Part shown: piece after piece, positions 41,793 to 50,480 of the stretch
Layout of the letters: each line of letters opens with the position of its first letter
Position numbering within the stretch: position 1 is the stretch's first letter
NCBI GenBank assembly: GCA_025356815.1
Contig: JANXQL010000088.1
Span: forward strand, 1-64,000
Direction of reading: 5' to 3'
Length of the DNA stretch: 64,000 nucleotides
Source: Pseudomonadota bacterium
Lineage (GTDB): Bacteria; Pseudomonadota; Gammaproteobacteria; Steroidobacterales; Steroidobacteraceae
The notes under the pieces: model-generated
Databases searched by the model: none
What the model was told of the DNA's origin: nothing
Seen by the model: the letters and a program-made list of their open reading frames with translations, nothing else
Position numbers and translations under genes: made by a program

Positions 41793-42349
41793 CTCGCGCC
41801 CGGTCTGCCGCGATGCTGGCCCTGCTTGGCCTTGCCGCCGCCTCGTGGTGGCTGGCCCGCGGCAGCCGCGAGGCGGACACGCGCGCGGACCTGGCGCCGG
41901 CTTCTGCGTCCGGCTACTACCTGGTCGACGCGACGGTCGAGCAGAGCGACGCGAGCGGCATCGCGACCCTGCACGCGCACGCCGACCGCGCCGTTCAGTC
42001 CGATCCGAACGGCGCGGTCACGCTGCAGCATCCGACGCTGCACTACGAGCCGCTATCCGGCCGCGACTGGATCATGACGGCGGACGGCGGCACGCTGCCG
42101 GCGCACAGCCAGCAGGTGATGCTCGACGGCAACGTCGAACTGCGCGCCGCCGGCCGCGGACCTGGCAGCGGCGCGATCGTGCGCACCGAGCACCTCGAAC
42201 TGGACGTCGGCACCCACCTGGCGACGACCGCGGAACCGGTGCGCATCGAGTTTGCGCCGCACGCGCTCCTGGCGCGCGGGCTGCGCGCGGACCTTACCCA
42301 TGAAACCCTGCAACTGGAAACCGCCGTCCATGGCACGTTCCTGCGCTAG
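41789..42349 (+). CDS. lptC: LptC, LPS transport bitopic protein
   Basis: Inner-membrane component of the Lpt bridge, passing LPS from LptB2FG to LptA. The 186-residue product has one N-terminal membrane helix (SAAMLALLGLAAASWWLA, ~6-23) and a periplasmic beta-jellyroll domain. Repeated strands include YLVDATVEQSDASGIATLHAHADRAVQ and LHYEPLSGRDWIMTADGG. The GTG at 41789 overlaps the kdsC stop. Sequence identity in LptC is low, so gene order (kdsC-lptC-lptA-lptB) adds weight. Confidence 0.92.
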   Translation: MTRARSAAMLALLGLAAASWWLARGSREADTRADLAPASASGYYLVDATVEQSDASGIATLHAHADRAVQSDPNGAVTLQHPTLHYEPLSGRDWIMTADGGTLPAHSQQVMLDGNVELRAAGRGPGSGAIVRTEHLELDVGTHLATTAEPVRIEFAPHALLARGLRADLTHETLQLETAVHGTFLR

Positions 42350-42962
42350 CCTGCTGCTGTCCCTGTGCTGGGCGGGCGCGTCATTCGCGGCGCCCGCCAG
42401 TGGGCCGCGCGGTCCGCAGATCGACGACAGCCAGCCGATCCAGCTCGAGGCGAGCTCGTCGGACTTCGACTACAAGAACAGCCGACTGCTGTTCCACAGC
42501 GTGCGGATCGCACAAGGCGGGCTTGCGATCGAGGCTGACGAGGCGGTCGCGACGGGTCTGGATTTCAAGGACAGCCAGTGGCTGTTCACAGGCCACGTCC
42601 GGATCACCGTCCCGGACGGCATGCTGCAGAGCGATGAAGCGCGCATCTCGTTCACCGCCAACCTGATCAACAGCGCCGACATCACCGGTTCGCCGGCCCG
42701 CTTCGAGCAAAAGCGCGACAAGGCCATCGCGCGCGGCCGGGCGGCGCGCATCCAGTACCAGCCCGGCGCCGGGACGCTGCGGCTGATGGAGGATGCCTGG
42801 CTGTCCGACGGCAACAACGAGATCAGCGGCGACACGCTGGTCTACAACGTGCGCGAGCAACGGGTGCTCGCCAATCCTGGCGAACAGGGTGGCGGGCGGA
42901 TCTCGATCACGATCAACCCGAAGAAGGCGGAGCCGAAACCGGAACCGAAGGCCAACCCATGA
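42330..42962 (+). CDS. lptA: LptA, periplasmic LPS-bridge protein
   Basis: Oligomerises into the periplasmic bridge that carries LPS. The 210-residue product has a signal peptide ([18 protein letters not shown]) and an OstA-like beta-jellyroll domain with [32 protein letters not shown] and TADEA-type strands. A Lys/Glu/Pro tail ends the protein. The start at 42330 gives a clean signal peptide and overlaps lptC by 20 bases; ATG 42300 is the alternative. Its stop overlaps lptB. Confidence 0.94.
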   Translation: MARSCASLLLSLCWAGASFAAPASGPRGPQIDDSQPIQLEASSSDFDYKNSRLLFHSVRIAQGGLAIEADEAVATGLDFKDSQWLFTGHVRITVPDGMLQSDEARISFTANLINSADITGSPARFEQKRDKAIARGRAARIQYQPGAGTLRLMEDAWLSDGNNEISGDTLVYNVREQRVLANPGEQGGGRISITINPKKAEPKPEPKANP

Positions 42963-43684
42963 GCCGGCTTTCCGCCAGTGGCCTGAAGAAGGCCTATCGC
43001 TCGCGCACGGTCGTGAGGGACCTGACGCTCGAGGTCGACAGCGGCGAGGTGGTCGGCCTGCTCGGCCCGAACGGTGCCGGCAAGACGACGGCGTTCTACA
43101 TGCTGGTCGGCCTAGTCGCCTGCGACGGCGGGCGAATCTTCCTGGACCAGACCGAAGTGACGCGACTACCGATGCACCGGCGCGCACGGCTGGGACTGGG
43201 CTACCTGCCGCAGGAAGCGTCGGTGTTCCGCAAGCTCACCGTGGCCCAGAACGTCGATGCGATTCTCGAGACCCGCCCGGGCCTCGACGCCGACGCCCGC
43301 GCGGCGCGGCTCGACGCGCTGCTCGACGAACTGCACATCGGCCACATCCGCGACAGTCTCGGCCAGAGCCTCTCAGGTGGCGAGCGGCGGCGCGTCGAGA
43401 TCGCCCGGGCGCTGGCGGCGGAACCGCGCTTCATGCTTCTGGACGAGCCGTTCGCGGGTGTCGACCCGCTGTCGGTGGCGGACATCCAGCGCAGCATCGA
43501 GCACCTGCGCGCACGCGGGATCGGCGTGCTGATCACCGATCACAACGTGCGGGAAACACTCGGAATATGTGGCCGCGCCTACATCGTGAACCAGGGCGCC
43601 GTGATCGCGTCCGGATCTGCGGAAGAGATCCTTGCAAATCCAGAGGTTCGTGAGGTGTACTTGGGTCAGGATTTCCGGATGTAA
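42959..43684 (+). CDS. lptB: LptB, ATPase of the LPS exporter
   Basis: ABC ATPase of LptB2FG, which extracts LPS from the inner membrane. The 241-residue product has Walker [10 protein letters not shown], the Q-loop in [14 protein letters not shown], the signature [15 protein letters not shown], Walker [16 protein letters not shown], and the switch His in [10 protein letters not shown], all diagnostic of LptB. lptF and lptG are outside the window. The ATG overlaps the lptA stop. Confidence 0.98.
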   Translation: MSRLSASGLKKAYRSRTVVRDLTLEVDSGEVVGLLGPNGAGKTTAFYMLVGLVACDGGRIFLDQTEVTRLPMHRRARLGLGYLPQEASVFRKLTVAQNVDAILETRPGLDADARAARLDALLDELHIGHIRDSLGQSLSGGERRRVEIARALAAEPRFMLLDEPFAGVDPLSVADIQRSIEHLRARGIGVLITDHNVRETLGICGRAYIVNQGAVIASGSAEEILANPEVREVYLGQDFRM

Positions 43685-43731
43685 CCGCCGGCGGCGACCG
43701 CCGTCGGCGCACCGTCCACCAGCCGGGCACG

Positions 43732-45189
43732 ATGCTCAAACCCTCACTCCAGCTCCGCCTCGGCACCCAGCTCACCATGACGCCGCAGCTGCAGCAGGCC
43801 ATTCGCCTGCTGCAGCTACCGCTGATGGAGTTGCACCAGACGATCGCCGACGCGCTCGAGCAGAACCCCATGCTCGAGGCGGAAGAGGACGGTGAAGGCG
43901 ACGTGTCGCTGGACACTCTCGAGGCCAGTGCCTCGGCGCCTGGGGGCGAATCCGCCGAGCAGGCCGCCAGTCGCGCCGAGGATCCCGGCGACCCGGTGGG
44001 CGAAGGCGACGCGGAGGTGGCGGACGACAGCTGGGAGGACGGTCCGACCGCAGCGACCTCCGACACACCCTGGTCTGGCGAGGACCGGCCGCAGGAATTT
44101 TCGGACGACAGCAGCGAGACCCTGCAGGAGCACCTCGCCTACCAGCTGCGCCTGTCGCGGCTGGCGCCGCGGGAACTCGCTATCGGCGAGGCGATCATCG
44201 ACGCGATCGACGACGACGGCCGCCTCGGCGACTCGCTGGAGATGGTCCAGGACTGCCTGCGGCCGGAGCTGAAGTGCTCGATCGAGGAGATCGAGCGGGT
44301 GCTGCGGGTCGTGCAGGCCTTCGATCCGGCCGGCGTCGGGGCGCGGTCGCTCGGCGAATGCATCGAACTGCAGCTGGCACAGCTGGCCGCGGACACGCCG
44401 GGGCGGGACACCGCGATCGCGATCGCCCGCGACCACCTGGCGCTGGTCCGCGACCAGCGCCCGCTGCTGCGGCGCACACTAAACGTAGACGATGAGGAAC
44501 TCGACCAGGCGCTGGCGCTGGTGCGCGGCTGTCACCCGCGACCCGGGTCCACGATCCAGCCCTACCGGCCGGACTACGTCGTCCCGGACGTCTACGTCCG
44601 CCGCGGCCAGCACGGCTGGGTGGTGGAACTCAACACCGGCGCCCTCCCCCGGATCCGGGTCAATCAGGCCTACGCAAGCCACCTGGGCCGCGAGCACGGC
44701 CAGATGCGCGACCTGCTCAAGGAGGCGCGCTGGCTGCTGCGCAGCCTGGAAATCCGTAACGAGACCCTGCTGACGGTCGCCCGCTGCATCGTCGAGCGCC
44801 AGGCCGCGTTCTTCGACCACGGCGACGAGGCGATGCGACCGATGGTGCTGCGCGACGTCGCCGAGGCCGTCGACAAGCACGAGGCCACGATTTCGCGGAT
44901 CACCACCGGCAAGTACATGCACACGCCACGGGGCGTTTTCGAGTTCCGCTACTTCTTCTCGAGCCACGTCGCAGCTACGGATGGTACGGAGATGTCTTCG
45001 GTCGTGATCCGCGCGAAGATCAGGAAGCTGATCGAGAGCGAGGACGCCGGGAATCCCCTGTCGGACAACCGGCTCGCCGAGCTGCTGGCAGCAGACGGGG
45101 CCCAGGTCGCCCGCCGTACCGTGGCCAAGTACCGGGAGGCGTTGCGGATTGCCCCCTCTAGCGAGCGCCGTACAGCGCCCGCACGTTGA
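43732..45189 (+). CDS. rpoN: RpoN, RNA polymerase sigma-54 factor
   Basis: Alternative sigma factor for enhancer-dependent promoters (-24/-12). The 485-residue product has Gln/Leu-rich region I (LQLRLGTQLTMTPQLQQAIRLLQLPLMELHQTI), an acidic region II (~50-120), the core-binding domain, and the helix-turn-helix domain. The RpoN box ARRTVAKYRE lies near residue 465, close to the C-terminus. Genes for nitrogen regulators are not in the window. Confidence 0.97.
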   Translation: MLKPSLQLRLGTQLTMTPQLQQAIRLLQLPLMELHQTIADALEQNPMLEAEEDGEGDVSLDTLEASASAPGGESAEQAASRAEDPGDPVGEGDAEVADDSWEDGPTAATSDTPWSGEDRPQEFSDDSSETLQEHLAYQLRLSRLAPRELAIGEAIIDAIDDDGRLGDSLEMVQDCLRPELKCSIEEIERVLRVVQAFDPAGVGARSLGECIELQLAQLAADTPGRDTAIAIARDHLALVRDQRPLLRRTLNVDDEELDQALALVRGCHPRPGSTIQPYRPDYVVPDVYVRRGQHGWVVELNTGALPRIRVNQAYASHLGREHGQMRDLLKEARWLLRSLEIRNETLLTVARCIVERQAAFFDHGDEAMRPMVLRDVAEAVDKHEATISRITTGKYMHTPRGVFEFRYFFSSHVAATDGTEMSSVVIRAKIRKLIESEDAGNPLSDNRLAELLAADGAQVARRTVAKYREALRIAPSSERRTAPAR

Positions 45190-45215
45190 ATGGTTGAGAC
45201 ACGAGGAGAATGACC

Positions 45216-45539
45216 ATGCAGCTGACCGTAACGGGACACCACGTCGAAATCACGCCGGCCATCCGAAGCTACGTCGAAAAGAGGTTCGAACGCATTTCGC
45301 GCCATTTCGACCAGGTGACAGCCGTGCACTGCGTGCTGACCGTGGAGAAGCTGACCCACAAGGCCGAGGCGACCGTCAACGTGCGGGGTGGCAACATCCA
45401 CGCCGACGCCGCCGACCTCAATGCCAACATGTACGCCGCCATCGACGAGCTGACCGACAAGCTGGATCGACTGGTGAAAAAGCACAAGGAGAAAAAGGGC
45501 GACCATCACGCCGCCGAGGCTCCGCGCGGCCGCGCCTGA
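45216..45539 (+). CDS. hpf: HPF, ribosome hibernation promoting factor
   Basis: Short-form hibernation factor that binds the 30S subunit and promotes 100S dimers. The 107-residue product starts MQLTVTGHHVEITPAIRSYVEKRF and continues HFDQVTAVHCVLTVEKLTHKAEATVNV, then DLNANMYAAIDELTDKLDRLVKKHK. I choose ATG 45216 because GAGGAGA ends about seven bases upstream; ATG 45210 would be too close to it. The length is that of short HPF, without the dimerisation domain of long HPF. Confidence 0.94.
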   Translation: MQLTVTGHHVEITPAIRSYVEKRFERISRHFDQVTAVHCVLTVEKLTHKAEATVNVRGGNIHADAADLNANMYAAIDELTDKLDRLVKKHKEKKGDHHAAEAPRGRA

Positions 45540-45558
45540 GCGCTCCCGGGCGCTGATC

Positions 45559-45584
45559 GGGCGGCGCCGGCCCCGGCGCCGCCC
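45559..45584 (+). terminator. Strong GC hairpin between hpf and rapZ
   Basis: A perfect 12-base inverted repeat (45559-45570 with 45573-45584, inner bases opening as the loop) lies 20 bases after the hpf stop. No T tract follows. It may terminate, attenuate or stabilise the rpoN-hpf transcript before rapZ, where ptsN would be expected in relatives. Confidence 0.5.
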
Positions 45585-45685
45585 CCCGGGCGGGGGTGCT
45601 CCTCTCGCCACCGTCGTCTACAACTCGTACCATCCTCCAAAGCTGCGCGGGCACAGCCACCCGCCCCAACGTGGACAACCCGTCG

Positions 45686-46549
45686 ATGCGCCTTGTGATC
45701 GTCAGCGGCCTGTCGGGCTCGGGCAAGAGCGTCGCGCTCAACATGCTCGAGGACCTCGGCTGGTTCTGCACCGACAACATCCCCGCCGGCCTGCTCAACG
45801 CGTTCATCTCGCATGCGGTGCAGCGTCCGGACGGCATCTACGAGAAGAGTGCGCTGGGCCTCGACGCCCGCAACGACCCGGGTGACATCACCACCGTCCC
45901 CGAGCTCGTCCGCTCGCTGCGCAAGAGCGGCATCGCCTGCGAGATCATCTACCTGCATGCCGAACAAGGCGTGCTGCTCAAGCGCTACGGCGAGACCCGC
46001 CGCCGCCACCCGCTGGTACGCGAGGGCCTGGACCTGAAGGGCGCCATCGCCGAGGAGCTGCGACTGCTGGAGCCGATCACCTACTCGGCGGACCTCGTCA
46101 TCGACACCACCATGACCAGCGTCCACCAGCTGCGCGAGATGATCCGCGCCCGGGTGGAACCGCGCAGTCGAGGGCGGCTGTCGATCATGTTCGAGTCGTT
46201 CGGCTTCAAACACGGCATCCCCGGCGGCGCGGACTTCGTCTTCGACGCGCGCACGCTACCCAATCCGTATTGGGTGCCTGCCCTGCAGCCGCTGAACGGC
46301 CGGGACGCACCGGTGATCGAATTCCTACAGGCGGAGGCCGAGGTGCGCAGGCTGCTCGAGGACATCATCGCCTTCCTCGAACGGCGCATCCCGCTGTACG
46401 TCCAGAACAATCGCGCCTACCTGACCGTCGCCATCGGCTGTACCGGCGGCCAGCATCGTTCCGTGTACCTGGCCGACCGGTTGGCCGCGCACTTCGGCGC
46501 GACCTACCCGGGCGTCGTCACCCGTCACGCCTCGCTCAGCAATTCCTGA
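45686..46549 (+). CDS. rapZ: RapZ, P-loop RNA-binding adaptor
   Basis: In E. coli RapZ binds GlmZ/GlmY small RNAs and guides RNase E to tune GlmS and amino-sugar supply to the envelope. The 287-residue product has Walker A GLSGSGKS (residues 8-15). The family block LGWFCTDNIPAGLL and the C-terminal RNA-binding region follow, with LSIMFESFGFKHGIPGGADFVFDARTLPNPYW and AIGCTGGQHRSVYLADRLA. The ATG at 45686 gives the normal length. Its 3' end overlaps the convergent patatin gene by 25 bases. Confidence 0.96.
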   Translation: MRLVIVSGLSGSGKSVALNMLEDLGWFCTDNIPAGLLNAFISHAVQRPDGIYEKSALGLDARNDPGDITTVPELVRSLRKSGIACEIIYLHAEQGVLLKRYGETRRRHPLVREGLDLKGAIAEELRLLEPITYSADLVIDTTMTSVHQLREMIRARVEPRSRGRLSIMFESFGFKHGIPGGADFVFDARTLPNPYWVPALQPLNGRDAPVIEFLQAEAEVRRLLEDIIAFLERRIPLYVQNNRAYLTVAIGCTGGQHRSVYLADRLAAHFGATYPGVVTRHASLSNS

Positions 46550-47691
46550 AGCTCGTCGCGACGGCGCATCGCGTCGGCATAGCCGAGCGCGATCAGCTCG
46601 CGCGCGTACGCGCCGTCGAACAGCAGGTAGCTGAGCAGCATCCGGCCGCCGGGATTTGCGGCGCCCAGGGTCCGCAGCAACGTGCGCAGCGAGCGCGGCA
46701 TGTCCGCCTCGTGGCGCTCGGCAATCTCGCCGAAATCCTCGCTCGGCGCGAGCTGCAGTGCCTCGATGCGGCGCATGCCGGGGACCGCAACGCCCGCCGC
46801 CTTCAGCAGCAGGTTGTCGCGCTCCAGCCGCTCCAGGTCGGCGTGCACGGCATCCATGAACAGGGTGTCGAGCATGAAGCCGAAGATGTGCCCGAAGCTC
46901 GGCGGGTGCGCCTCGACGAACGGCGGCGACGGCCGCCCCGCGGCCATGGCCGGCCGCACACCGACGACCAGCAACCGCTCGGCGCCGAGATTGATGGCCG
47001 CCGACAGCGGCGCCAGCTGGCGCATCGCGCCGTCACCGTAGTAGCGGCCTTCCATGCGCACCGGCGGGAACAGGAACGGCACCGCGGCGCCGGCCATCAG
47101 GTGATCGAGACCAAGCTCCGCCGGCACCCCCTGCGACCAGGGTCGTAGCAGTGCCGCGTGCGCGGGGCTCGCGCTGTAGAACGCGACCGACTCGCCCTGC
47201 TGGTAGGGCGAGGCGCTGATCGACAGCGCATCCAGGTGACCGTGCTCCAGCGCCTGCGCGATGCGCGCGAAGTTGACGTGCCGCTCCAGCAGCTCGCGCA
47301 GCGGCGCGTTGTCGAGCACCGAGCGCGGCGACCGCGCGAGCCAGCCGCCGGACACCAGGGCAAGCAGCCAGTGCAGCCCGCCGCGCAGCATGCTCGGCGT
47401 GTCCGCCCGAAACACCTGCTCGACGCGAAAGCCGGCCCAGAAGCGCTCGAGCGTGAGCGCGCCTTCGCGGAAATGCGCCGCGTGAGCGGCGATGATGCAG
47501 CCGATAATCGCGCCGGCCGAGGTGCCGGTGATGATGCGAAACGGCACCGGCCGGTCGGCCGGGACGAACTCGGCCAGCGCCTTGAGCACGCCAACCTGAT
47601 AGGCGGCGCGCGCACCGCCGCCGGGCAGCACCAGCGCGAGGCGGGGCGCCGGCCTTGGCAGTCCAGTACAGGGATCCGGGGTTTCGCTCAC
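46525..47691 (-). CDS. Patatin-like phospholipase
   Basis: Predicted Ser-Asp dyad lipid acyl hydrolase, cytoplasmic by lack of a signal peptide. The 388-residue product has the oxyanion loop PGGGARAAYQ, the nucleophile motif G56-T-S58-A-G60, and the catalytic Asp in GRYYGDGAM (Asp220). The long C-terminal part with FMLDTLFMDAVHADLERLERDN is shared with a bacterial patatin subfamily that I cannot name further. The start is GTG at 47691. Substrate is unknown; possible roles are phospholipid turnover or defence. Confidence 0.88.
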   Translation of the reverse strand: MSETPDPCTGLPRPAPRLALVLPGGGARAAYQVGVLKALAEFVPADRPVPFRIITGTSAGAIIGCIIAAHAAHFREGALTLERFWAGFRVEQVFRADTPSMLRGGLHWLLALVSGGWLARSPRSVLDNAPLRELLERHVNFARIAQALEHGHLDALSISASPYQQGESVAFYSASPAHAALLRPWSQGVPAELGLDHLMAGAAVPFLFPPVRMEGRYYGDGAMRQLAPLSAAINLGAERLLVVGVRPAMAAGRPSPPFVEAHPPSFGHIFGFMLDTLFMDAVHADLERLERDNLLLKAAGVAVPGMRRIEALQLAPSEDFGEIAERHEADMPRSLRTLLRTLGAANPGGRMLLSYLLFDGAYARELIALGYADAMRRRDELQELLSEA

Positions 47692-47770
47692 GGTGTCATT
47701 ATGCGCTGACCGGCATTACCATCGAGCGCGCCGGATCCCCGGCCCGTGCCCCGCCCTTCCGGAGGAAGCC

Positions 47771-48346
47771 ATGATCCTGTCACGTCGCCACGTCGCCACC
47801 CTGCTGCTGACCCTGTGCACGGCGGCCGCATCGCCCGCCCGCGCCGAGGTTCCCGCCGCCGGCCCGCTCGAAGGCGCCGCTGCCCCCGCGTTCAAGCTGC
47901 AGGACCAGGCCGGTCGATGGCACTCGCTCGAGGAGTACCGCGGCCAGTGGCTGGTCGTGTACTTCTACCCCAAGGACCAGACGCCGGGCTGCACCACCCA
48001 GGCCTGTTCGCTGCGCGACAACATCTTCGCCTTCCGCAAGGCCGGCGCGACGATCGTCGGCATCAGCGTCGACGATGTGGCCTCGCACAAGGAGTTCGCC
48101 GAGAAGCACTCGCTGCCGTTCACGATCCTCGCCGACCCCAGCAAGCAGACGGCGCGCGACTACGGTGTGCTGGTCAATATGCTGGGCATCTACGAACTCG
48201 CGCAGCGCGATACCTTCCTGATCGACCCGCAGGGCAGGATCGCCAAGCACTGGGTCAAGGTCGACCCGCAAGGCCATTCGGAGATGGTCCTGAAGGAACT
48301 GCAGGCGCGCCAAGCCAAGGCACCGGCCGCGAAGACGACCAGCTGA
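47771..48346 (+). CDS. Exported peroxiredoxin of the PrxQ/BCP type
   Basis: Thiol peroxidase. The 191-residue product has an N-terminal export signal (HVATLLLTLCTAAASPARA, preceded by an RR pair). An AhpC/TSA domain follows with LVVYFYPKDQTPGCTTQACSLRD. Peroxidatic Cys74 and candidate resolving Cys79 have the PrxQ spacing. PrxQ proteins are usually cytoplasmic, so periplasmic placement is notable. The ATG at 47771 has GGAGGA just upstream. The reductant is unknown; no thioredoxin-like gene is near. Confidence 0.9.
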   Translation: MILSRRHVATLLLTLCTAAASPARAEVPAAGPLEGAAAPAFKLQDQAGRWHSLEEYRGQWLVVYFYPKDQTPGCTTQACSLRDNIFAFRKAGATIVGISVDDVASHKEFAEKHSLPFTILADPSKQTARDYGVLVNMLGIYELAQRDTFLIDPQGRIAKHWVKVDPQGHSEMVLKELQARQAKAPAAKTTS

Positions 48347-48365
48347 AAGCCCGCCCCGCGCACGC

Positions 48366-49550
48366 CTAGCGCGCATTCAGCGCGCGCGTCGCGCGGTCGA
48401 TGCCGGCCAACGTCAGCGGGTACATCCGGCCCTCCAGCAGGCGCCGGCAGACGCCGATCGACGGCACGTACTCCCAGCGCTCCTCCGGCTCGGGGTTCAG
48501 CCAGGCGTGCCGCGGGTACGCCTGCCGCAGGCGCTCGAGCCATGCCGATCCCGGCTCCTCGTTCCAGTGCTCGATGCTGCCGCCCGCCTGCAGGATCTCG
48601 TACGGTCCCATCGTGGCGTCGCCGACGAACACCAGCCGGTAGTCCGGGCCGTAGGTGCGCATCACCTCGACGAGCGGGATGCGCTCGGCGTGGCGACGGT
48701 GGTTGTCCTTCCAGACCGTCTCGTAGACGAAGTTGTGGAAGTAGTAGTACTCCAGGTGCTTGAACTCGCTGCGCGCCGCGGTGAACAGTTCCTCGCAGAC
48801 GCGCACGTGGTCGTCCATCGAGCCGCCGACGTCCAGAAACAGCAGGACCTTGATCGCGTTGTGGCGCTCCGGCACGAGCTTCAGATCGAGCCAGCCGGCG
48901 TTGCGCGCAGTCGCGTCGATGGTGCCGCCGAGGTCCAGTTCCTCGGCGGCGCCCTCGCGCGCGAACCTGCGCAGGCGACGCAACGCGAGCTTGATGTTGC
49001 GCGTGCCGAGCTCGAGCGTATCGTCCAGATTCCTGAACTCGCGCCTGTCCCAGACCTTGACCGCGCTGCGCTGACGCGACGCGTCCTGGCCGATGCGCAC
49101 GCCTTCCGGGTTGTAGCCATAGGCGCCGAACGGCGAGCGTCCGGCCGTTCCAATCCACCTGTTGCCGCCCTGGTGGCGGCCTTCCTGCTCGCGCAGCCGC
49201 TCGCGCAGCGCCTCCATCAGCTTCTCGAGGCCCCCCATCGCCTCGATCTTCGCCCGCTCCTCGGGTCCGAGGGTGAGCTCGGCGAGCTTGCGTAGCCATT
49301 CCTCGGGCAGCGCCGTGGCGTCGGGCCCCGTGAATGCGGCCTCGAGCCCGCGAAAGTGCTCGGCGAAGACGCGGTCGTAGCGGTCATAGTGGCGCTCGTC
49401 CTTGACCAGCACCGTGCGCGCAAGCACGTAGAAGTCCTCGACCGAAGTGCCCGCGACGCGCGCCTTGAGCGCCTCCAAGAGCGCCAGGTACTCGCCGAGC
49501 GAGACCGGCACGCCGGCCTCGCGCAGCATCATGAAGAACCGGACGAGCAT
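48366..49550 (-). CDS. VWA-domain protein of the CoxE-like family
   Basis: The 394-residue product belongs to the VWA/CoxE-like family usually paired with a MoxR ATPase. The N-terminus reads MLVRFFMMLREAGVPVSLGEYLALLEAL. A glycine-rich linker with GNRWIGTAGRSPFGAYGYNPEGVRIG follows. The VWA domain has a MIDAS-type D240-V-G-G-S244 motif and the family stretch YYYFHNFVYETVWKDN. In characterised systems such pairs assist metal-cofactor insertion or complex assembly; no client is evident here. It is 12 bases downstream of the ATPase gene. Confidence 0.87.
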   Translation of the reverse strand: MLVRFFMMLREAGVPVSLGEYLALLEALKARVAGTSVEDFYVLARTVLVKDERHYDRYDRVFAEHFRGLEAAFTGPDATALPEEWLRKLAELTLGPEERAKIEAMGGLEKLMEALRERLREQEGRHQGGNRWIGTAGRSPFGAYGYNPEGVRIGQDASRQRSAVKVWDRREFRNLDDTLELGTRNIKLALRRLRRFAREGAAEELDLGGTIDATARNAGWLDLKLVPERHNAIKVLLFLDVGGSMDDHVRVCEELFTAARSEFKHLEYYYFHNFVYETVWKDNHRRHAERIPLVEVMRTYGPDYRLVFVGDATMGPYEILQAGGSIEHWNEEPGSAWLERLRQAYPRHAWLNPEPEERWEYVPSIGVCRRLLEGRMYPLTLAGIDRATRALNAR

Positions 49551-49562
49551 GACGCCCGCGCG

Positions 49563-50417
49563 CTAGCGGCCAGCGCGGCGGTTCATGAACAGCAGCTGCT
49601 CGAACAGGTGCACGTCCTGCTCGTTCTTCAGCAGTGCGCCGTACAGCGGCGGGATCACCGCCTTGCCGTCGGCGGCGCGCAGCGCCTCAGGCGGGATATC
49701 CTCGGCGAGCAGCAGCTTGAGCCAGTCGAGCAGCTCCGAGGTCGAGGGCTTCTTCTTCAGGCCCGGCACATCACGCAGGCGGTAGAACGCCTCGAGGGCT
49801 TCCTTCAGCAGCTCCTGCTTGAGGCCGGGGAAATGCACGGCGACGATCTGCTCCATCGTCGCGGCATCCGGAAAGCGGATGTAATGGAAGAAGCAGCGGC
49901 GCAGGAATGCATCCGGCAGCTCCTTCTCGTTGTTGCTGGTGATCACGATGATCGGCCGGTGGCGCGCGCGCACGAGCTGCTGCGTCTCGTAGACGTAGAA
50001 CTCCATCCGGTCCAGTTCGCGCAGCAGGTCGTTCGGGAACTCGATGTCCGCCTTGTCGATCTCGTCGATCAACAGCACCGGCTGCTCATCGCACTCGAAC
50101 GCCTCCCACAGTCGCCCCTTGACGATGTAGTTGGCGATCTCACGCACCCGCTCGTCGCCGAGCTGGGAGTCGCGCAGACGCGAGACCGCGTCGTACTCGT
50201 ACAGGCCCTGCTGCGCCTTGGTCGTGGACTTCACGTGCCACTCGTACAGCGGTCGCGCCAGCGAGCGGGCGATCTCCTCGGCCAGCTGGGTCTTGCCCGT
50301 CCCCGGTTCGCCTTTGATCAGCAGCGGCCGGCCGAGCGTGACCGCCGCGTTGACCGCCATCGTCAGGTCGCCGGTCGCGACGTAGCGCTCGGTGCCGGTG
50401 AACCGGGGATTCGACAT
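49563..50417 (-). CDS. MoxR-family AAA+ ATPase
   Basis: Chaperone-like AAA+ ATPase, the partner of the adjacent VWA protein. The 284-residue product has Walker A GEPGTGKT (36-43), Walker B PVLLIDEIDKADIEFPNDLL, the sensor-1 Asn in IVITSNNEKELPDAFLRRCFFHYI with the arginine finger, and a C-terminal lid domain. The FRYIRFPD-type block is here HYIRFPDAATMEQIVAVHFP, common in this MoxR subgroup. It begins 63 bases downstream of the penicillin-acylase-family gene. Confidence 0.93.
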   Translation of the reverse strand: MSNPRFTGTERYVATGDLTMAVNAAVTLGRPLLIKGEPGTGKTQLAEEIARSLARPLYEWHVKSTTKAQQGLYEYDAVSRLRDSQLGDERVREIANYIVKGRLWEAFECDEQPVLLIDEIDKADIEFPNDLLRELDRMEFYVYETQQLVRARHRPIIVITSNNEKELPDAFLRRCFFHYIRFPDAATMEQIVAVHFPGLKQELLKEALEAFYRLRDVPGLKKKPSTSELLDWLKLLLAEDIPPEALRAADGKAVIPPLYGALLKNEQDVHLFEQLLFMNRRAGR

Positions 50418-50480
50418 CGGGGACTCCTTCGGGCGGGGCCCCGATCTTACGGTGCGCAGGACAGGCCCGCGACCCTGTCG

